Both the position numbers and the translations under genes were made by a program. From the NCBI GenBank assembly GCA_900557195.1, contig USRT01000012.1, positions 1 to 60,170 on the forward strand: a stretch of DNA of 60,170 nucleotides, in the 5' to 3' direction. The DNA is from an uncultured Clostridium sp. GTDB taxonomy: Bacteria > Bacillota > Clostridia > TANB77 > CAG-508. Position 1 is the first letter of the stretch. The number at the start of each line of letters is the position of its first letter. Shown one piece after another: positions 9,521-19,414 of this stretch. Under the pieces are notes generated by a model, which was not told the DNA's origin, did no database searches, and saw only the letters and a program-made list of their open reading frames with translations.

Positions 9521-10579
9521 TTAGTTTATAGTTGTATTGGTCATTGTATTGGTCGTTGTATTTTTAGTTGCATTTATTATTGTATTAGCCACTATATTTG
9601 TTGTTGTATTAGTCGATGTATTTGTTATTGTATTAGTCATCACATCTGTTGTTGTATTAGTCAATGTATTTGTTGTTGTATCATTCACTATATCTGTTAT
9701 TGTGTTAGTCGATGTATCTGTTGTTGTGTTAGTCGATGTATTTGTTGTTTGATTGTTAGTAGGCTTTTGTGTTATCTGTTCATTATAATTTAACCATGGG
9801 TTATCTATACTTGGATCAGTTGGATCCCAGTTTCTTAAGTTATCTGGATAAGAAGATATTTTTTTGGCAGATGGCTTTCCAAGTGGTCCTGCATCTGAAC
9901 TACTATAAAATTCCACTTTTGTTCCTTTTGCACAGTTATCGTAAATCCATTTAGCATCTTTTACAGTTAAACGAATACAACCAGCTGAAGCATATGTTCC
10001 TAATTTGTCATATTCCCAATATTCTAAACTTGCAGTATCACCTTTTCTTAAGTATGGTACTGAGTGAAATAAGATATTTCCATTTATTTGTGTACAATAC
10101 TGACCATATACATTTCCTTGAAGTCCTAACCATTTCCATCTCGCTGGGATTGAATACACTCCTGATTTTGGTGTATATGTTCCTGTAGAGCATACCATAG
10201 CTTTTATAGGAATGGTATAATTTCCTTGTTCATCTTTTCCATAAATAGTTACTACTTGTGCTCCATAATTTATTTTTATGTAGTAAGGTGTTTGATTATT
10301 TGTAGTATTGCTAGTTTGTACAGATTTCATTGTATTTTCTACAGTGTTTTGCACTTCTATATTGTGTTCTTTTTCATTTTCTTCATTTTCTAAATCTTCT
10401 ATACATTCTGTAACTATATACTCACTTATTGGTTCTTCTACATTTTCCTCTACTTCTACATCTGTAAAAGTTGTTGATACTTCTTGATTCAAGTTACATA
10501 TGCTAAATACTATTAGTAATATTAGTATTATACTAACTACACCAAGTACACTAATTAATATTTTCTTTGATTTATTCAT
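9521..10579 (-). CDS. L,D-transpeptidase (YkuD domain) with Thr/Asn-rich repeat tail
   Basis: A 352-residue secreted or membrane-anchored enzyme that cross-links or remodels peptidoglycan. Residues ~9-30 form a signal anchor. A ~70-residue acidic linker follows, then the YkuD domain (about 97-235) with HSVPYLR and the catalytic TYASAGCIRLTVKDA (SxGCxR, Cys near 200). Residues ~277-352 are a low-complexity tail of TNT, TNTTTD and TNTIT units, encoded by imperfect short tandem repeats at about 9523-9755. The tail may be a wall-spanning or glycosylated spacer. The start ATG follows AGAAGGA. It appears to be a single gene. Confidence 0.88.
   Translation of the reverse strand: MNKSKKILISVLGVVSIILILLIVFSICNLNQEVSTTFTDVEVEENVEEPISEYIVTECIEDLENEENEKEHNIEVQNTVENTMKSVQTSNTTNNQTPYYIKINYGAQVVTIYGKDEQGNYTIPIKAMVCSTGTYTPKSGVYSIPARWKWLGLQGNVYGQYCTQINGNILFHSVPYLRKGDTASLEYWEYDKLGTYASAGCIRLTVKDAKWIYDNCAKGTKVEFYSSSDAGPLGKPSAKKISSYPDNLRNWDPTDPSIDNPWLNYNEQITQKPTNNQTTNTSTNTTTDTSTNTITDIVNDTTTNTLTNTTTDVMTNTITNTSTNTTTNIVANTIINATKNTTTNTMTNTTIN
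9523..9755. repeat. Short tandem repeat array coding the Thr/Asn tail
   Basis: Imperfect repeats of about 12 nt built from the plus-strand theme TTGTATTAGTC, in frame within the L,D-transpeptidase gene. Such arrays change length easily by slippage. Confidence 0.7.
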
Positions 10580-11081
10580 TTTTGTCCTTCTTTCTATTTT
10601 TATTTCAAAATACCATTTGTATATATCTTTTTTCTTTGATATTTATAACATTGCTTATATATAAATTATACATCTGTCCATAAAATCTGTCCATATGTTT
10701 AACTAAGTATTTATTGGAGTATTGGTATTACAACACCTGATCAGCGTTTCTTTATAAACTGCCCTGAACTAGTCAAACATCGTGAATGGCTTGAACATTC
10801 GTTTAAGGAGAAAAATACTGCTGCTGAGAAATCTTATTACCATATATTTGGAGAAAACTTGGTTTCTGTTACTAAGACTCTTAATTACCGGGAACCCCTT
10901 CTGGACACCTTGAATTCTAATGTTCTGCAACAACTATTTAGCTTTAACTCCAACTGAACTCTCACAACTGTATGATAGTTTACATGCCAATTGTTTAAAA
11001 ACTTTAGCTAAACTTACAACGAGTTAAATCTCTAATTATAACCACAAAAATGACGCTCTCTAAAAAAAAGCGCCAATTTTT
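10580..11081. other. Intergenic region between ruvB and the L,D-transpeptidase gene
   Basis: Contains the upstream region of the transpeptidase gene, the decayed plus-strand ORF, and the ruvB terminator. No intact gene is seen. Confidence 0.6.
10703..11027 (+). pseudogene. Decayed ORF remnant of foreign composition
   Basis: Without a start codon, a frame reads SIYWSIGITTPDQRFFINCP and on to about 10957; a small indel then moves it to a second frame ending in LTPTELSQLYDSLHA and a stop at 11027. It is on the opposite strand to its neighbours and uses codons (CTG, CAG, ACC, CGG) rare in the rest of the window. The in-frame CGG in NYREPLLDTL reads best as arginine; a +1 shift there leads to a stop. 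I do not recognise the family. A remnant of a mobile element is likely but unproven. Confidence 0.5.
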
Positions 11082-11083
11082 TT
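11045..11083 (-). terminator. Terminator after ruvB
   Basis: On the minus strand GGCGCT pairs with AGCGTC across an A/T-rich loop and is followed by a T-rich stretch, right after the ruvB stop. Confidence 0.6.
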
Positions 11084-12089
11084 AATTTACTAAAAAATCT
11101 ATACCTAAATGCTTATATGCTTCTGGAAGTGGTATTCTTCCTCTTACAGTTCTAGATATGTATCCAATCTGAATCAAATATGGCTCATATACATCTTCTA
11201 TTGTGGATACTTCTTCTCCTATAGTTGTAGCTAAAGTATCTATTCCAACTGGTTTTCCTTGATATTTTATTATCATTGTTTCTAATAATTTTCTATCAAT
11301 ATCATCTAATCCCATTTCATCTATTTCTAATTGATTTAATGCTACTTTTGTTAATTTTAATGTTACATTTCCATCGCCTAAAACTGCTGCATAATCTCTT
11401 ACTCTTTTTAGTAATCTATTTGCTATCCTTGGGGTTCCTCTAGAACGTCTTGCAATCTCTTTTGCTGACTCGTCATCGATACATACTTCTAATATATTTG
11501 CCGAACGTTTTATTATTGTTGCTAAATCTTCTATTGTATACATCTCTAGTCTATGTACTATTCCAAATCTATCTCTAAGAGGTGTAGATAAGGAACCTGC
11601 TTTAGTTGTTGCTCCAATTAATGTGAATTTAGGTAAGTCTAACCTAATTGACCTTGCAGTTGGTCCTTTTCCTATAATTATATCTAATGTATAATCTTCT
11701 AACGCAGGGTATAATATTTCTTCTACATTTTTATTTAACCTATGTATTTCATCTATAAAGAGTACATCAAATTCTGATAAGTTTGTAAGAAGTGCTGCTA
11801 AATCTCCTGCTTTTTCTATTGCTGGTCCTGATGTTATTTTTATATTTGAATTCATTTCATTAGAAATAATACCTGCGAGTGTTGTTTTTCCAAGACCAGG
11901 AGGTCCATATAATAAAACATGATCAAGAGGCTCACCTCTTTTTTTTGCAGCCTCAATATATATTTTCATATTTTCTTTTACTTTAGATTGACCTATATAA
12001 TCATTAAGTGTTTGTGGTCTTAATGAAGTTTCTAGTCTTTCTTCTTTATTGTCTTCTAGTTCGGGACTAATTATTCTCTCTTCGTTCAT
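11082..12089 (-). CDS. ruvB: Holliday junction branch migration helicase RuvB
   Basis: A hexameric AAA+ motor that drives branch migration with RuvA. At 335 residues it is full length. Walker A GPPGLGKTTLA is near residue 60, Walker B FIDEIHRLN near 111, sensor GATTKAGSLS near 160, and the arginine-finger region TPLRDRFG follows. The C-terminal winged helix contains RTVRGRIPLPEAYKHL. The ATG at 12089 follows AGGTGA. It is the last gene of the long glycan cluster, with a terminator after it. ruvA is not adjacent. Confidence 0.97.
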   Translation of the reverse strand: MNEERIISPELEDNKEERLETSLRPQTLNDYIGQSKVKENMKIYIEAAKKRGEPLDHVLLYGPPGLGKTTLAGIISNEMNSNIKITSGPAIEKAGDLAALLTNLSEFDVLFIDEIHRLNKNVEEILYPALEDYTLDIIIGKGPTARSIRLDLPKFTLIGATTKAGSLSTPLRDRFGIVHRLEMYTIEDLATIIKRSANILEVCIDDESAKEIARRSRGTPRIANRLLKRVRDYAAVLGDGNVTLKLTKVALNQLEIDEMGLDDIDRKLLETMIIKYQGKPVGIDTLATTIGEEVSTIEDVYEPYLIQIGYISRTVRGRIPLPEAYKHLGIDFLVN

Positions 12090-12119
12090 ATTTAATCACC
12101 TATTTTTCTCAATTCTATT

Positions 12120-13667
12120 TTATTTATATGCTATTATATATTTTTTAATCTGTTCTATTTTAAAACCATTGTTTTTTAAATTTTCAACTAAATTATCATT
12201 ATCTCTTACAAGATATATGGCATTATCTTGTAATTCTTCATTTTCATAATAATATCTTCCAAAATAATATCTTCCATAAGAAAAGTCATTTTTATGTCCT
12301 TCATGTAAAGTTTCATTAAATTCATATGGTGAAATTCTATTTTTTACTAATGTATATATATATGGTTCTGGTGATGATGTATATATACATATATTATTTT
12401 TTTCAAATTTATCTTCTACATAATTTAGAGCATCTGTTAAATCTCTTTCAAAACAAGGTTGATATTCATATTTAATTTCATACTTTTTAAAATAAAAATT
12501 TGAAAAGCTTATAAAATTAATTACATATAAAATAATAATTATATAAAAGAATGTTTTATAATTTCTATATATATGTTGTATTGTTGTAGTTACAAAAAAT
12601 AATAAAGGAATAAAAACTACATTTGCTTTACTAATATTGGGATCATCTATAATTAACATACATGTTATTCCCGCTATAAATAAAAACAATATTATTGAAT
12701 TAATTTCGAATTTTTTGTTTTTTATATTGCGTACTAAATTATTTATTTCTACAAAAAAGCCAAATATACTTAAAAATATTGCAAATAAATAAATTGTTCC
12801 ATACTCTGGTAATGCATTATATACTAAAGTGTCGTTTGTAAACATTGTCTTAAAAAAACTTATATTATTTCTTATTAATGAAAGTTTTATTTCAGTTCCT
12901 CTATAAGAAAATAATTTTGGAATTGTAATAAAACTGTCTATCTGTTCAATAATACCATTATTAACTAATAACATTAGCATTAATGGAATTGCAAATATAA
13001 AAATCGGAACTCCCATTATCACAACATTTTTGAATTTTATTTTTTTTGTATATAACATATATATTATAGAAAGTGCTAGAAATATTGGCAATATTATATA
13101 TGATAAGGCATATGTATATAGAGTTAATCCAAAACTAATTCCTGCAATAATATATCCAATTGTATTTTTTGCTTTTGATAATAAGAATATTGATATTATT
13201 GACATCGGTGCCAATAAATTGCAATCTAATCCCCATCTTGATGACATAATATGCCATGGACATATTGCAATTAGTGCCATAAATGCTAAAGCAAACCTTT
13301 CTCCTAATTTATCTTTTGTCATAAAATAACATGCTATAATTGCAAGTATTCCTAAGACAATTGCAGGTAATCTTATTGTAAAAATACTAAATCCCATAAT
13401 TTTTATTAATATACTTGTAATATATGCATATAATGCACTTTGCCCTCCACCAAAGTTTATTAAATATACTGGTAAGTGATTTAAATATCTATCTGTTCCA
13501 TAGTTTGCTAAGCAATATGCATCATATGCCATTCCAGCTTCGTCCACATTTAATCCATGAGGAATTTCTTGTACTTTATATATTCTTACAAATATGGCTA
13601 TTATTAATATCGCTGTAAATAATATTTTAGTTTTATTTTCTATAATTATATCCTTTATTTTTTCCAT
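12120..13667 (-). CDS. GT-C fold membrane glycosyltransferase, paralogue of the 1.4-kb protein
   Basis: 515 residues, with about a dozen hydrophobic segments. The first loop carries GLNVDEAGMAYDAYCLANYG with the GT-C acidic pair, and CPWHIMSSRWGLD follows near residue 145. It matches the 1399-2934 protein motif for motif, so one arose by duplication or both serve related acceptors. The start ATG follows GGGGAG. It sits between a GtrB-like GT2 gene and ruvB; a GT2 that loads a sugar on undecaprenyl phosphate plus a GT-C that transfers it outside the cell is a standard pairing. The sugar is unknown. Confidence 0.8.
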   Translation of the reverse strand: MEKIKDIIIENKTKILFTAILIIAIFVRIYKVQEIPHGLNVDEAGMAYDAYCLANYGTDRYLNHLPVYLINFGGGQSALYAYITSILIKIMGFSIFTIRLPAIVLGILAIIACYFMTKDKLGERFALAFMALIAICPWHIMSSRWGLDCNLLAPMSIISIFLLSKAKNTIGYIIAGISFGLTLYTYALSYIILPIFLALSIIYMLYTKKIKFKNVVIMGVPIFIFAIPLMLMLLVNNGIIEQIDSFITIPKLFSYRGTEIKLSLIRNNISFFKTMFTNDTLVYNALPEYGTIYLFAIFLSIFGFFVEINNLVRNIKNKKFEINSIILFLFIAGITCMLIIDDPNISKANVVFIPLLFFVTTTIQHIYRNYKTFFYIIIILYVINFISFSNFYFKKYEIKYEYQPCFERDLTDALNYVEDKFEKNNICIYTSSPEPYIYTLVKNRISPYEFNETLHEGHKNDFSYGRYYFGRYYYENEELQDNAIYLVRDNDNLVENLKNNGFKIEQIKKYIIAYK

Positions 13668-13702
13668 ACATATACTCCCCTATTTTATTTTTCACCATAT
13701 TT

Positions 13703-14638
13703 CTATTCTATATTTGTGTCTTTAATAATATAAATTGGTCTATTTTTCACTTCTAAATAAATCTTTGATAAATATTGCCCAATTATTCCTATACAAAATA
13801 GTTGGATTCCTGTAACCATAAATATTATACAAATCATAGAAGGCCATCCACTAGTTTGGTTTCCATATAATAATGTATTAATAATTATATATATAATTGC
13901 TATGATTGATATAAAAAAGAATACAATTCCAATTATTGATGATATTACTAATGGTACTGTTGAAAAAGCTGTAATACCTTCTAATGCATATTTAAATAAT
14001 TTCCAAAATGACCAATGTGTTTCTCCTGCCACTCTTTCAACATTTTGATATTCTAGCCATTTAGTATTAAATCCAACAAAACTAAATAGACCTTTTGAAT
14101 ATCTGTTATATTCCTTCATATTTACTATAGCATTTAACATTTGTCTTGTCATTAATCTATAGTCTCTTGCTCCATCTACCATCTCTGTTTTAGAAATTTT
14201 ATTAATTAATCTATAAAACATTTTTGCAAAAAAACTTCTTATTGGTGGTTCACCTTTTCTTGTTGTTCTTCTTGTTGCAACACAATCATATTCTCCTTTT
14301 TTTAGTTCATCATACATATCTTCTAATAAATCTGGTGGATCTTGCAAGTCTACATCCATAACCCCAATATAATCACCTTTTGAGTGCTCAAATCCTGCAT
14401 ACATTGCAGCTTCTTTTCCAAAATTTTTAGATAATACTATATATTTTATTCTATCATCTTTTTGAGCAAGTTTCTTCATCTCTGATACGGTTCCATCTGT
14501 GCTCCCATCATTAACTAATATTATTTCGAAATTAACATTTTCCATTTTCTGCATAATTTCTTTCATTTTATTATAATAGTATGGTAATGCTTTTTCTTCA
14601 TTATAGCAAGGTACAACTATTGTAATTAAATCTTTCAT
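13703..14638 (-). CDS. GtrB-like polyprenyl-phosphate glycosyltransferase (GT2)
   Basis: 311 residues. The GT-A domain begins VVPCYNEEKALPYYYNKM; ILVNDGSTDGT and MDVDLQDPPDLLEDM carry the nucleotide and metal-binding Asp residues. RDYRLMTRQML and the amphipathic region before two C-terminal membrane helices are typical of GtrB/DPM1-type enzymes that transfer a sugar to undecaprenyl phosphate. The ATG follows AAGGAG. It lies between two GT-C genes that could use its product. The similar enzyme at 31155-32093 shares the same layout. Confidence 0.9.
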   Translation of the reverse strand: MKDLITIVVPCYNEEKALPYYYNKMKEIMQKMENVNFEIILVNDGSTDGTVSEMKKLAQKDDRIKYIVLSKNFGKEAAMYAGFEHSKGDYIGVMDVDLQDPPDLLEDMYDELKKGEYDCVATRRTTRKGEPPIRSFFAKMFYRLINKISKTEMVDGARDYRLMTRQMLNAIVNMKEYNRYSKGLFSFVGFNTKWLEYQNVERVAGETHWSFWKLFKYALEGITAFSTVPLVISSIIGIVFFFISIIAIIYIIINTLLYGNQTSGWPSMICIIFMVTGIQLFCIGIIGQYLSKIYLEVKNRPIYIIKDTNIE

Positions 14639-14643
14639 ATTTA

Positions 14644-16380
14644 TTACTCCTTATTTTTTCTTTTTACTATATATACAATATAAATAACTAAAGTAATTAT
14701 TGCTATTATATCACAAATTTTATATATTGTAGTTCCTGTATAGTTAATCAAAATTTCATATTCAGAAACTTTATCTATATTTATAACAATAAATCCTTTT
14801 TCACTCATTTGATAATCAATATTTTTTTCCTCACCTGATGTATCTTTTAATATAATACTATATCCTTCATAATATATTAATGGTAATTCTATTTTTGTAT
14901 TTTCTTCTTTATTTTTCAATTTTATATTTAATTTATTATTTTCTCTTGAATTACTTATTACTTCAGCATCTCCAGTTAGTATATCAATATTCTTTCCTTT
15001 TTCTATTATATATTCTGTATTCATATTATTGGGTAAATATTCATGAGCAAATCCAATAGAAAAACTTAAACTTCCATAATCATCTGTATCAGTTAATTCT
15101 TGATTTGCAAAATTAAAATCACTTGATAAAGTTTTAGCAAATCTAACATTAGATCCAATCATAAAACTAAACAATAAACAATATGAAACAATTAATATAA
15201 ATATAGTATATACATTTTCCTTTTTCAATAATTGCTTTATAATATATCCAGTTATAATTGATATAAATAATACAGAATATAGTAAAATTCTCCATGGATA
15301 CTGAATTGTATCTAAAACACTTACTTTATTCCATATTCCTGGAAATATCATCATAAATATACTTATACATAATAATATTGCAAAAATAATAATATTTCCT
15401 ATTCCATCTTCTTCTTTTATTTTCTTATACATAAATGGTAATAATAGTAATATTACTATAAATGGAAGACCTATCATATAATTCATTTCTTTATCATTTG
15501 AATAATAACTTGTGTTTTCAACTTCTTTTCCTTCAAAACTACTTGCTATTAATTGTCCTGGATGAACAACTCTATCTTTAACATCTGTTTGTATACTACT
15601 AATTATATAGTTATTACTCATTTGATGTTGTAACATTGGAATTAACACTGGCAGAGCTAATATTATAATTATAACTGAACTTATAATTAAATCTATTATA
15701 ACTTTTTTCTTGAATAATTTTTTATAATTTAATAATAGGAATAATGCTCCAAATATAGTTGTATATATGATAGATATAACATGTGAATAAATGATTCCAG
15801 TCATACCCAATATAAAATAATATTTATATTTTCCTTCACCTTTTAAAATTTTTATTAAACCTAAAAATATTAATGGAATAAATGTAAATACTAATATTTC
15901 TCCCATAGCTCCTCTAATTAGAGCTTGTGTTAATTTGTATGGTGATAATACATAAATAATTGCAACTAACATTGCACAGAACTTATTTTTATATAATTCC
16001 ATAAATAATTTGTAAGCAAATATTCCTGCAAAAATACTAGCCACAATTATAAATAATTTTTCTGCTGTAAATAATGAAAAACCAACGCACATAAATATAG
16101 CTGGAATTATAGCAGATAGTGGAGGATAGAAAATCCCCCAACCATAACCTTGTCCATTTATCATATTATAATAAATTCTATTAAATATATCTAAATTGGT
16201 TAAATTCTGATATGCTCCTTGTGTTCTAAATAAATGTATTATTCCATCATGTGTATAAATAAAGCCAGGATAGTATAAAGGAAACAGTGATATTATTACT
16301 ATTGCAATTATAACTATAATTTCTTTTTTATCTATTATTTTATCTTTTAGTTTAATTAATTTATCTTTCAGATTTCTCAT
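14644..16380 (-). CDS. Large polytopic membrane protein, GT-C/YfhO-like
   Basis: About 578 residues with roughly a dozen membrane segments and a C-terminal extracytoplasmic domain (about 415-545) before a final helix. YTHDGIIHLFRTQGAY in the first loop carries a His-Asp-Gly-His pattern seen in GT-C superfamily members of the YfhO/PTPS-related kind. I chose the ATG at 16380, which overlaps the upstream gene by 20 nt and has GGAGA about 11 nt upstream; an ATG at 16437 gives 19 more residues but overlaps more. A role in surface-glycan glycosylation is inferred from neighbours. Confidence 0.65.
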   Translation of the reverse strand: MRNLKDKLIKLKDKIIDKKEIIVIIAIVIISLFPLYYPGFIYTHDGIIHLFRTQGAYQNLTNLDIFNRIYYNMINGQGYGWGIFYPPLSAIIPAIFMCVGFSLFTAEKLFIIVASIFAGIFAYKLFMELYKNKFCAMLVAIIYVLSPYKLTQALIRGAMGEILVFTFIPLIFLGLIKILKGEGKYKYYFILGMTGIIYSHVISIIYTTIFGALFLLLNYKKLFKKKVIIDLIISSVIIIILALPVLIPMLQHQMSNNYIISSIQTDVKDRVVHPGQLIASSFEGKEVENTSYYSNDKEMNYMIGLPFIVILLLLPFMYKKIKEEDGIGNIIIFAILLCISIFMMIFPGIWNKVSVLDTIQYPWRILLYSVLFISIITGYIIKQLLKKENVYTIFILIVSYCLLFSFMIGSNVRFAKTLSSDFNFANQELTDTDDYGSLSFSIGFAHEYLPNNMNTEYIIEKGKNIDILTGDAEVISNSRENNKLNIKLKNKEENTKIELPLIYYEGYSIILKDTSGEEKNIDYQMSEKGFIVINIDKVSEYEILINYTGTTIYKICDIIAIITLVIYIVYIVKRKNKE

Positions 16381-18302
16381 AAACAATAATACCATCTCCA
16401 TATTCCTTTTTATTATACTCAAGTTTATTATCTTCATAAAATTTCTCTACATATTGATAGTTTTTTCGATTTAAATTTGCATCTAATACAATAATTGCAT
16501 CAATATCTTTATTATTTTCAATAATTCTTTCAAAATTTTCATAATTTCCTATTCCATGATTATCTACTTGAGGGTTTGGATACATATTTTCAATATAATA
16601 AGTATCTACATGGTTTTGTAAAAAAGATCCTTTTAAAAATACATATGATATTGTACTCTTATAATACGATTCTTCTAAAACTACAATATTTTTATTTCCA
16701 ACTTCGATATAATTTTTAAATTCATTTGAAAATTGAGTAGAATATGGTGTTGTATATAGAACTCTTTTTATTATCTCTTTACTTGAAAAAGCAATTGACA
16801 TCAGTATAATACAAAATAATATTATATTAACAATATAACGGTATATAGCTTTTTTGTTTAATACTGTATCCATAATTCCATAACCCATATATCCAATAAT
16901 CATTATATATCCTACATATCTTCCCCACCAATTTGCTGGTGTAAGCATAAAACATAAAATTGTAATAAAAATAACTAATAACTGTATTCTATTTATTTTA
17001 TATTTTCTAAATAAGCATAATATAATTGCAATTATTATACTAGGAATTAGAAAATACATCCATTGTACTCCGTAGTCCGCCTATTCTAGAATCGTAATCT
17101 TTATAAAGGTTACCTAATTGCATTCCATTATCAAATGTTAAATAACTAGAATTTAATCCAATCCATGATATTAATATTTTTTCAATATCATTTTTTCCTT
17201 TTAAACAATATGGCTCATTTTCCTCACCTATATCTATATTTGCTTCCATTCCATCAATCCATAAAAACTTAAATGGATGTATTGGATTTTTAAATAGTAT
17301 AATATTTTGAATCATCCATGAGCATCCTACTATTAATACAATACCTAAAAATATAACTTCTTTAGAAAAGAAAAACCTTATCTTTTCTTTTTTCTTAATT
17401 AATGCCCAGATTTTATATATTATATATATAATAGACATTACAACTGCATAAATAACATAAGTTCCTTTTATTCCCATAAATATGCTCAATAGCATAAAAT
17501 ACAATATTTCATATTTTGTATTATTGGTTTTAAATATCTTTACTATTAAATATAATAATAAAATGAAAATTGTACATCCAATTGCATCAATATATGTTGT
17601 TGGTATTTGTGTAAGTACAAAAGGAACTAAAAAATACAATATTCCACATCTATATGAAACTTTTGAACTAAATGATAACTCTTTCATTAACATATATACA
17701 CTAAGAATACCTAATAAACTAAATACAATTTGTGGAATTCTTACAAGCTTAATAGAGTATGTAAACATCATATAAAACATATTCAATAATTCTATATTCT
17801 GTGGATATACATTGTTCCATAAAGAATTATTTGTTTGATATATTCGTCCTTCCTGTATATAATCTATTATGTGTGATAAATGATAATAATTTCCATCATA
17901 ACTATATTCATACATTGTTAGAGCAATAAAACTTATAATACAGAATACTATTATAAATATCACTGTAATTATTGTATTAAAGTTTAATTTTAATACAATT
18001 TTTTTATTCCTATATTCTCTAGCAATTTTAAACATATATTTTATCATAGAATCTTTTTTTATAATACTTAATATATACAATATAATAAGTTCTAATCCAA
18101 AGCATAATGTTATGCTATAACAATTTAAACATTTAACTACATATCCCAAAATAAGTTCAAATAAAATTATTCTGAAAAAATAAATTACAACACCAGATAT
18201 AATATTTTCATTTTTATCTTCAAACTTGAACTTTCTTACATATTCAATTGTAGATAATATTGCCATAATATTACATAATATTAATAATATATATTTTAAC
18301 AA
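16361..18302 (-). CDS. GT-C type membrane protein, 646 aa, with a CGGA +1 shift site
   Basis: The first frame (ATG at 18302) stops after GGLRSTMDVFSNS, and a second frame covers the remaining third. At 17070-17072 the sequence CTA-CGG-A gives, when the C is skipped, RIGGLGVQWMYFLIPS and a continuous 646-residue protein that again begins a membrane helix at the join. A first-loop YSYDGNYYHLSHIIDYIQ motif carries the Asp of GT-C enzymes. The C-terminal ~150 residues are extracytoplasmic. Start and stop abut tagO upstream and the 14644 gene downstream. A neighbouring CGG at 17077-17079 is out of frame (GGC-GGA) and harmless. Confidence 0.72.
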
Positions 18303-18314
18303 TTTAAATTCCTC

Positions 18315-19397
18315 CTATTTTTTTGGTTCTATTACTTTAATAATATCTTTATATCCTATTGCACAAATAGCAATAACCATTAATGCAAATGAAATTGCTT
18401 TCCATATTCCACTTTCTAATAGAATTATCGCAAACATTCCTAATGTTGCACTAATACCATATAATAAAAGTACAGCTTGCTTTTGTGTATACCCTTTGTT
18501 CATTAATTTGTGATGTAAGTGACCTGTGTCTGGAGAAAATATTGCTTTTAGTGATTTTCCTTTTATAATTCTTCTAATAATAGCAAATAATGTATCACAT
18601 ATAGGTACAGCTAGTATTATTAAAGGTGCTACTATTACTATAGCAGTATATGTTTTAGCAATTCCTAATATTGAAATAATTGCTAAACTAAAACCAAGAA
18701 ATTGTGCTCCAGTATCTCCTATAAAAGTCTTTGCAGGATTAAAATTATATGGCAAAAATCCAACAATTGCACCAGCTAATGCTGTAGTTAATACAATAGC
18801 AATAATAGGTGAATTATTCAGAGAAAATATTATTATTAAAGACAAACATGAAATTAATGTTATACCTGAAGACAATCCATCTAGACCATCTATTAAATTA
18901 ATAGCATTGGTAATTCCGACAATCCACCCGATTGTTAATATGTATACAAATATTTCATTAGATTCTAATATCTTATCTATAAATTCAATATTTGTTTCAT
19001 CAATTTTAATTCCAAATGAAACAACAATAAATGCTGCAATTATTTGCCCTATTAATTTTACAATAGCTGGTAATCCTTTTATATCATCTATATAGCAAAA
19101 GATTCCTAGCACTACAATTCCTAAAAGAAAACCTATTAATTTTAAATAATACTGCTCTTGACCTTGCAGAATTATCTTTTTTTCTATATTCATTGCTATT
19201 ACTAAATATACAGAAGAAACTAAAAATCCAGCTATTACCGCAAGCCCCCCAAGTCTTGGTATTGGAGTATCATTAATTCTTCTTTTTTCTGGCATATCTA
19301 TTGCTCCTACTTTTTTAGCTAATCTTATTGTATACGGTGTAATTACAAAAGCTGTAATAAATGCTAAAAGAAATGCTATTGCTATATCTCCCCACAT
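18315..19397 (-). CDS. tagO: Undecaprenyl-phosphate GlcNAc-1-phosphate transferase (TagO/WecA family)
   Basis: Starts synthesis of a lipid-linked wall polymer by moving GlcNAc-1-P from UDP-GlcNAc to undecaprenyl phosphate. 360 residues, about eleven membrane helices. Family signatures: RRINDTPIPRLGG, CYIDDIKGLPA (the Asp pair), NAINLIDGLDGLSSG, TFIGDTGAQFLGF, and the His loop PDTGHLHHKLMNKG. The start ATG follows GGGGTGA. It sits downstream of mnaA and tagA in one run, as expected for a teichoic-acid-like linkage-unit pathway. Three CGG triplets here are all out of frame. Confidence 0.93.
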   Translation of the reverse strand: MWGDIAIAFLLAFITAFVITPYTIRLAKKVGAIDMPEKRRINDTPIPRLGGLAVIAGFLVSSVYLVIAMNIEKKIILQGQEQYYLKLIGFLLGIVVLGIFCYIDDIKGLPAIVKLIGQIIAAFIVVSFGIKIDETNIEFIDKILESNEIFVYILTIGWIVGITNAINLIDGLDGLSSGITLISCLSLIIIFSLNNSPIIAIVLTTALAGAIVGFLPYNFNPAKTFIGDTGAQFLGFSLAIISILGIAKTYTAIVIVAPLIILAVPICDTLFAIIRRIIKGKSLKAIFSPDTGHLHHKLMNKGYTQKQAVLLLYGISATLGMFAIILLESGIWKAISFALMVIAICAIGYKDIIKVIEPKK

Positions 19398-19414
19398 AGT
19401 TTTTCACCCCGCTT

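Noticed and set aside
9509..9793. Cys-rich plus-strand ORF of 94 aa opposite the transpeptidase tail
   Set aside because: It is the reverse reading of the Thr/Asn repeat; the repeated Cys/Ile pattern follows from the DNA repeat.
16381..16437. Upstream ATG start for the 597-aa membrane protein
   Set aside because: It would overlap the preceding gene by 77 nt; the ATG at 16380 has a plausible GGAGA site.
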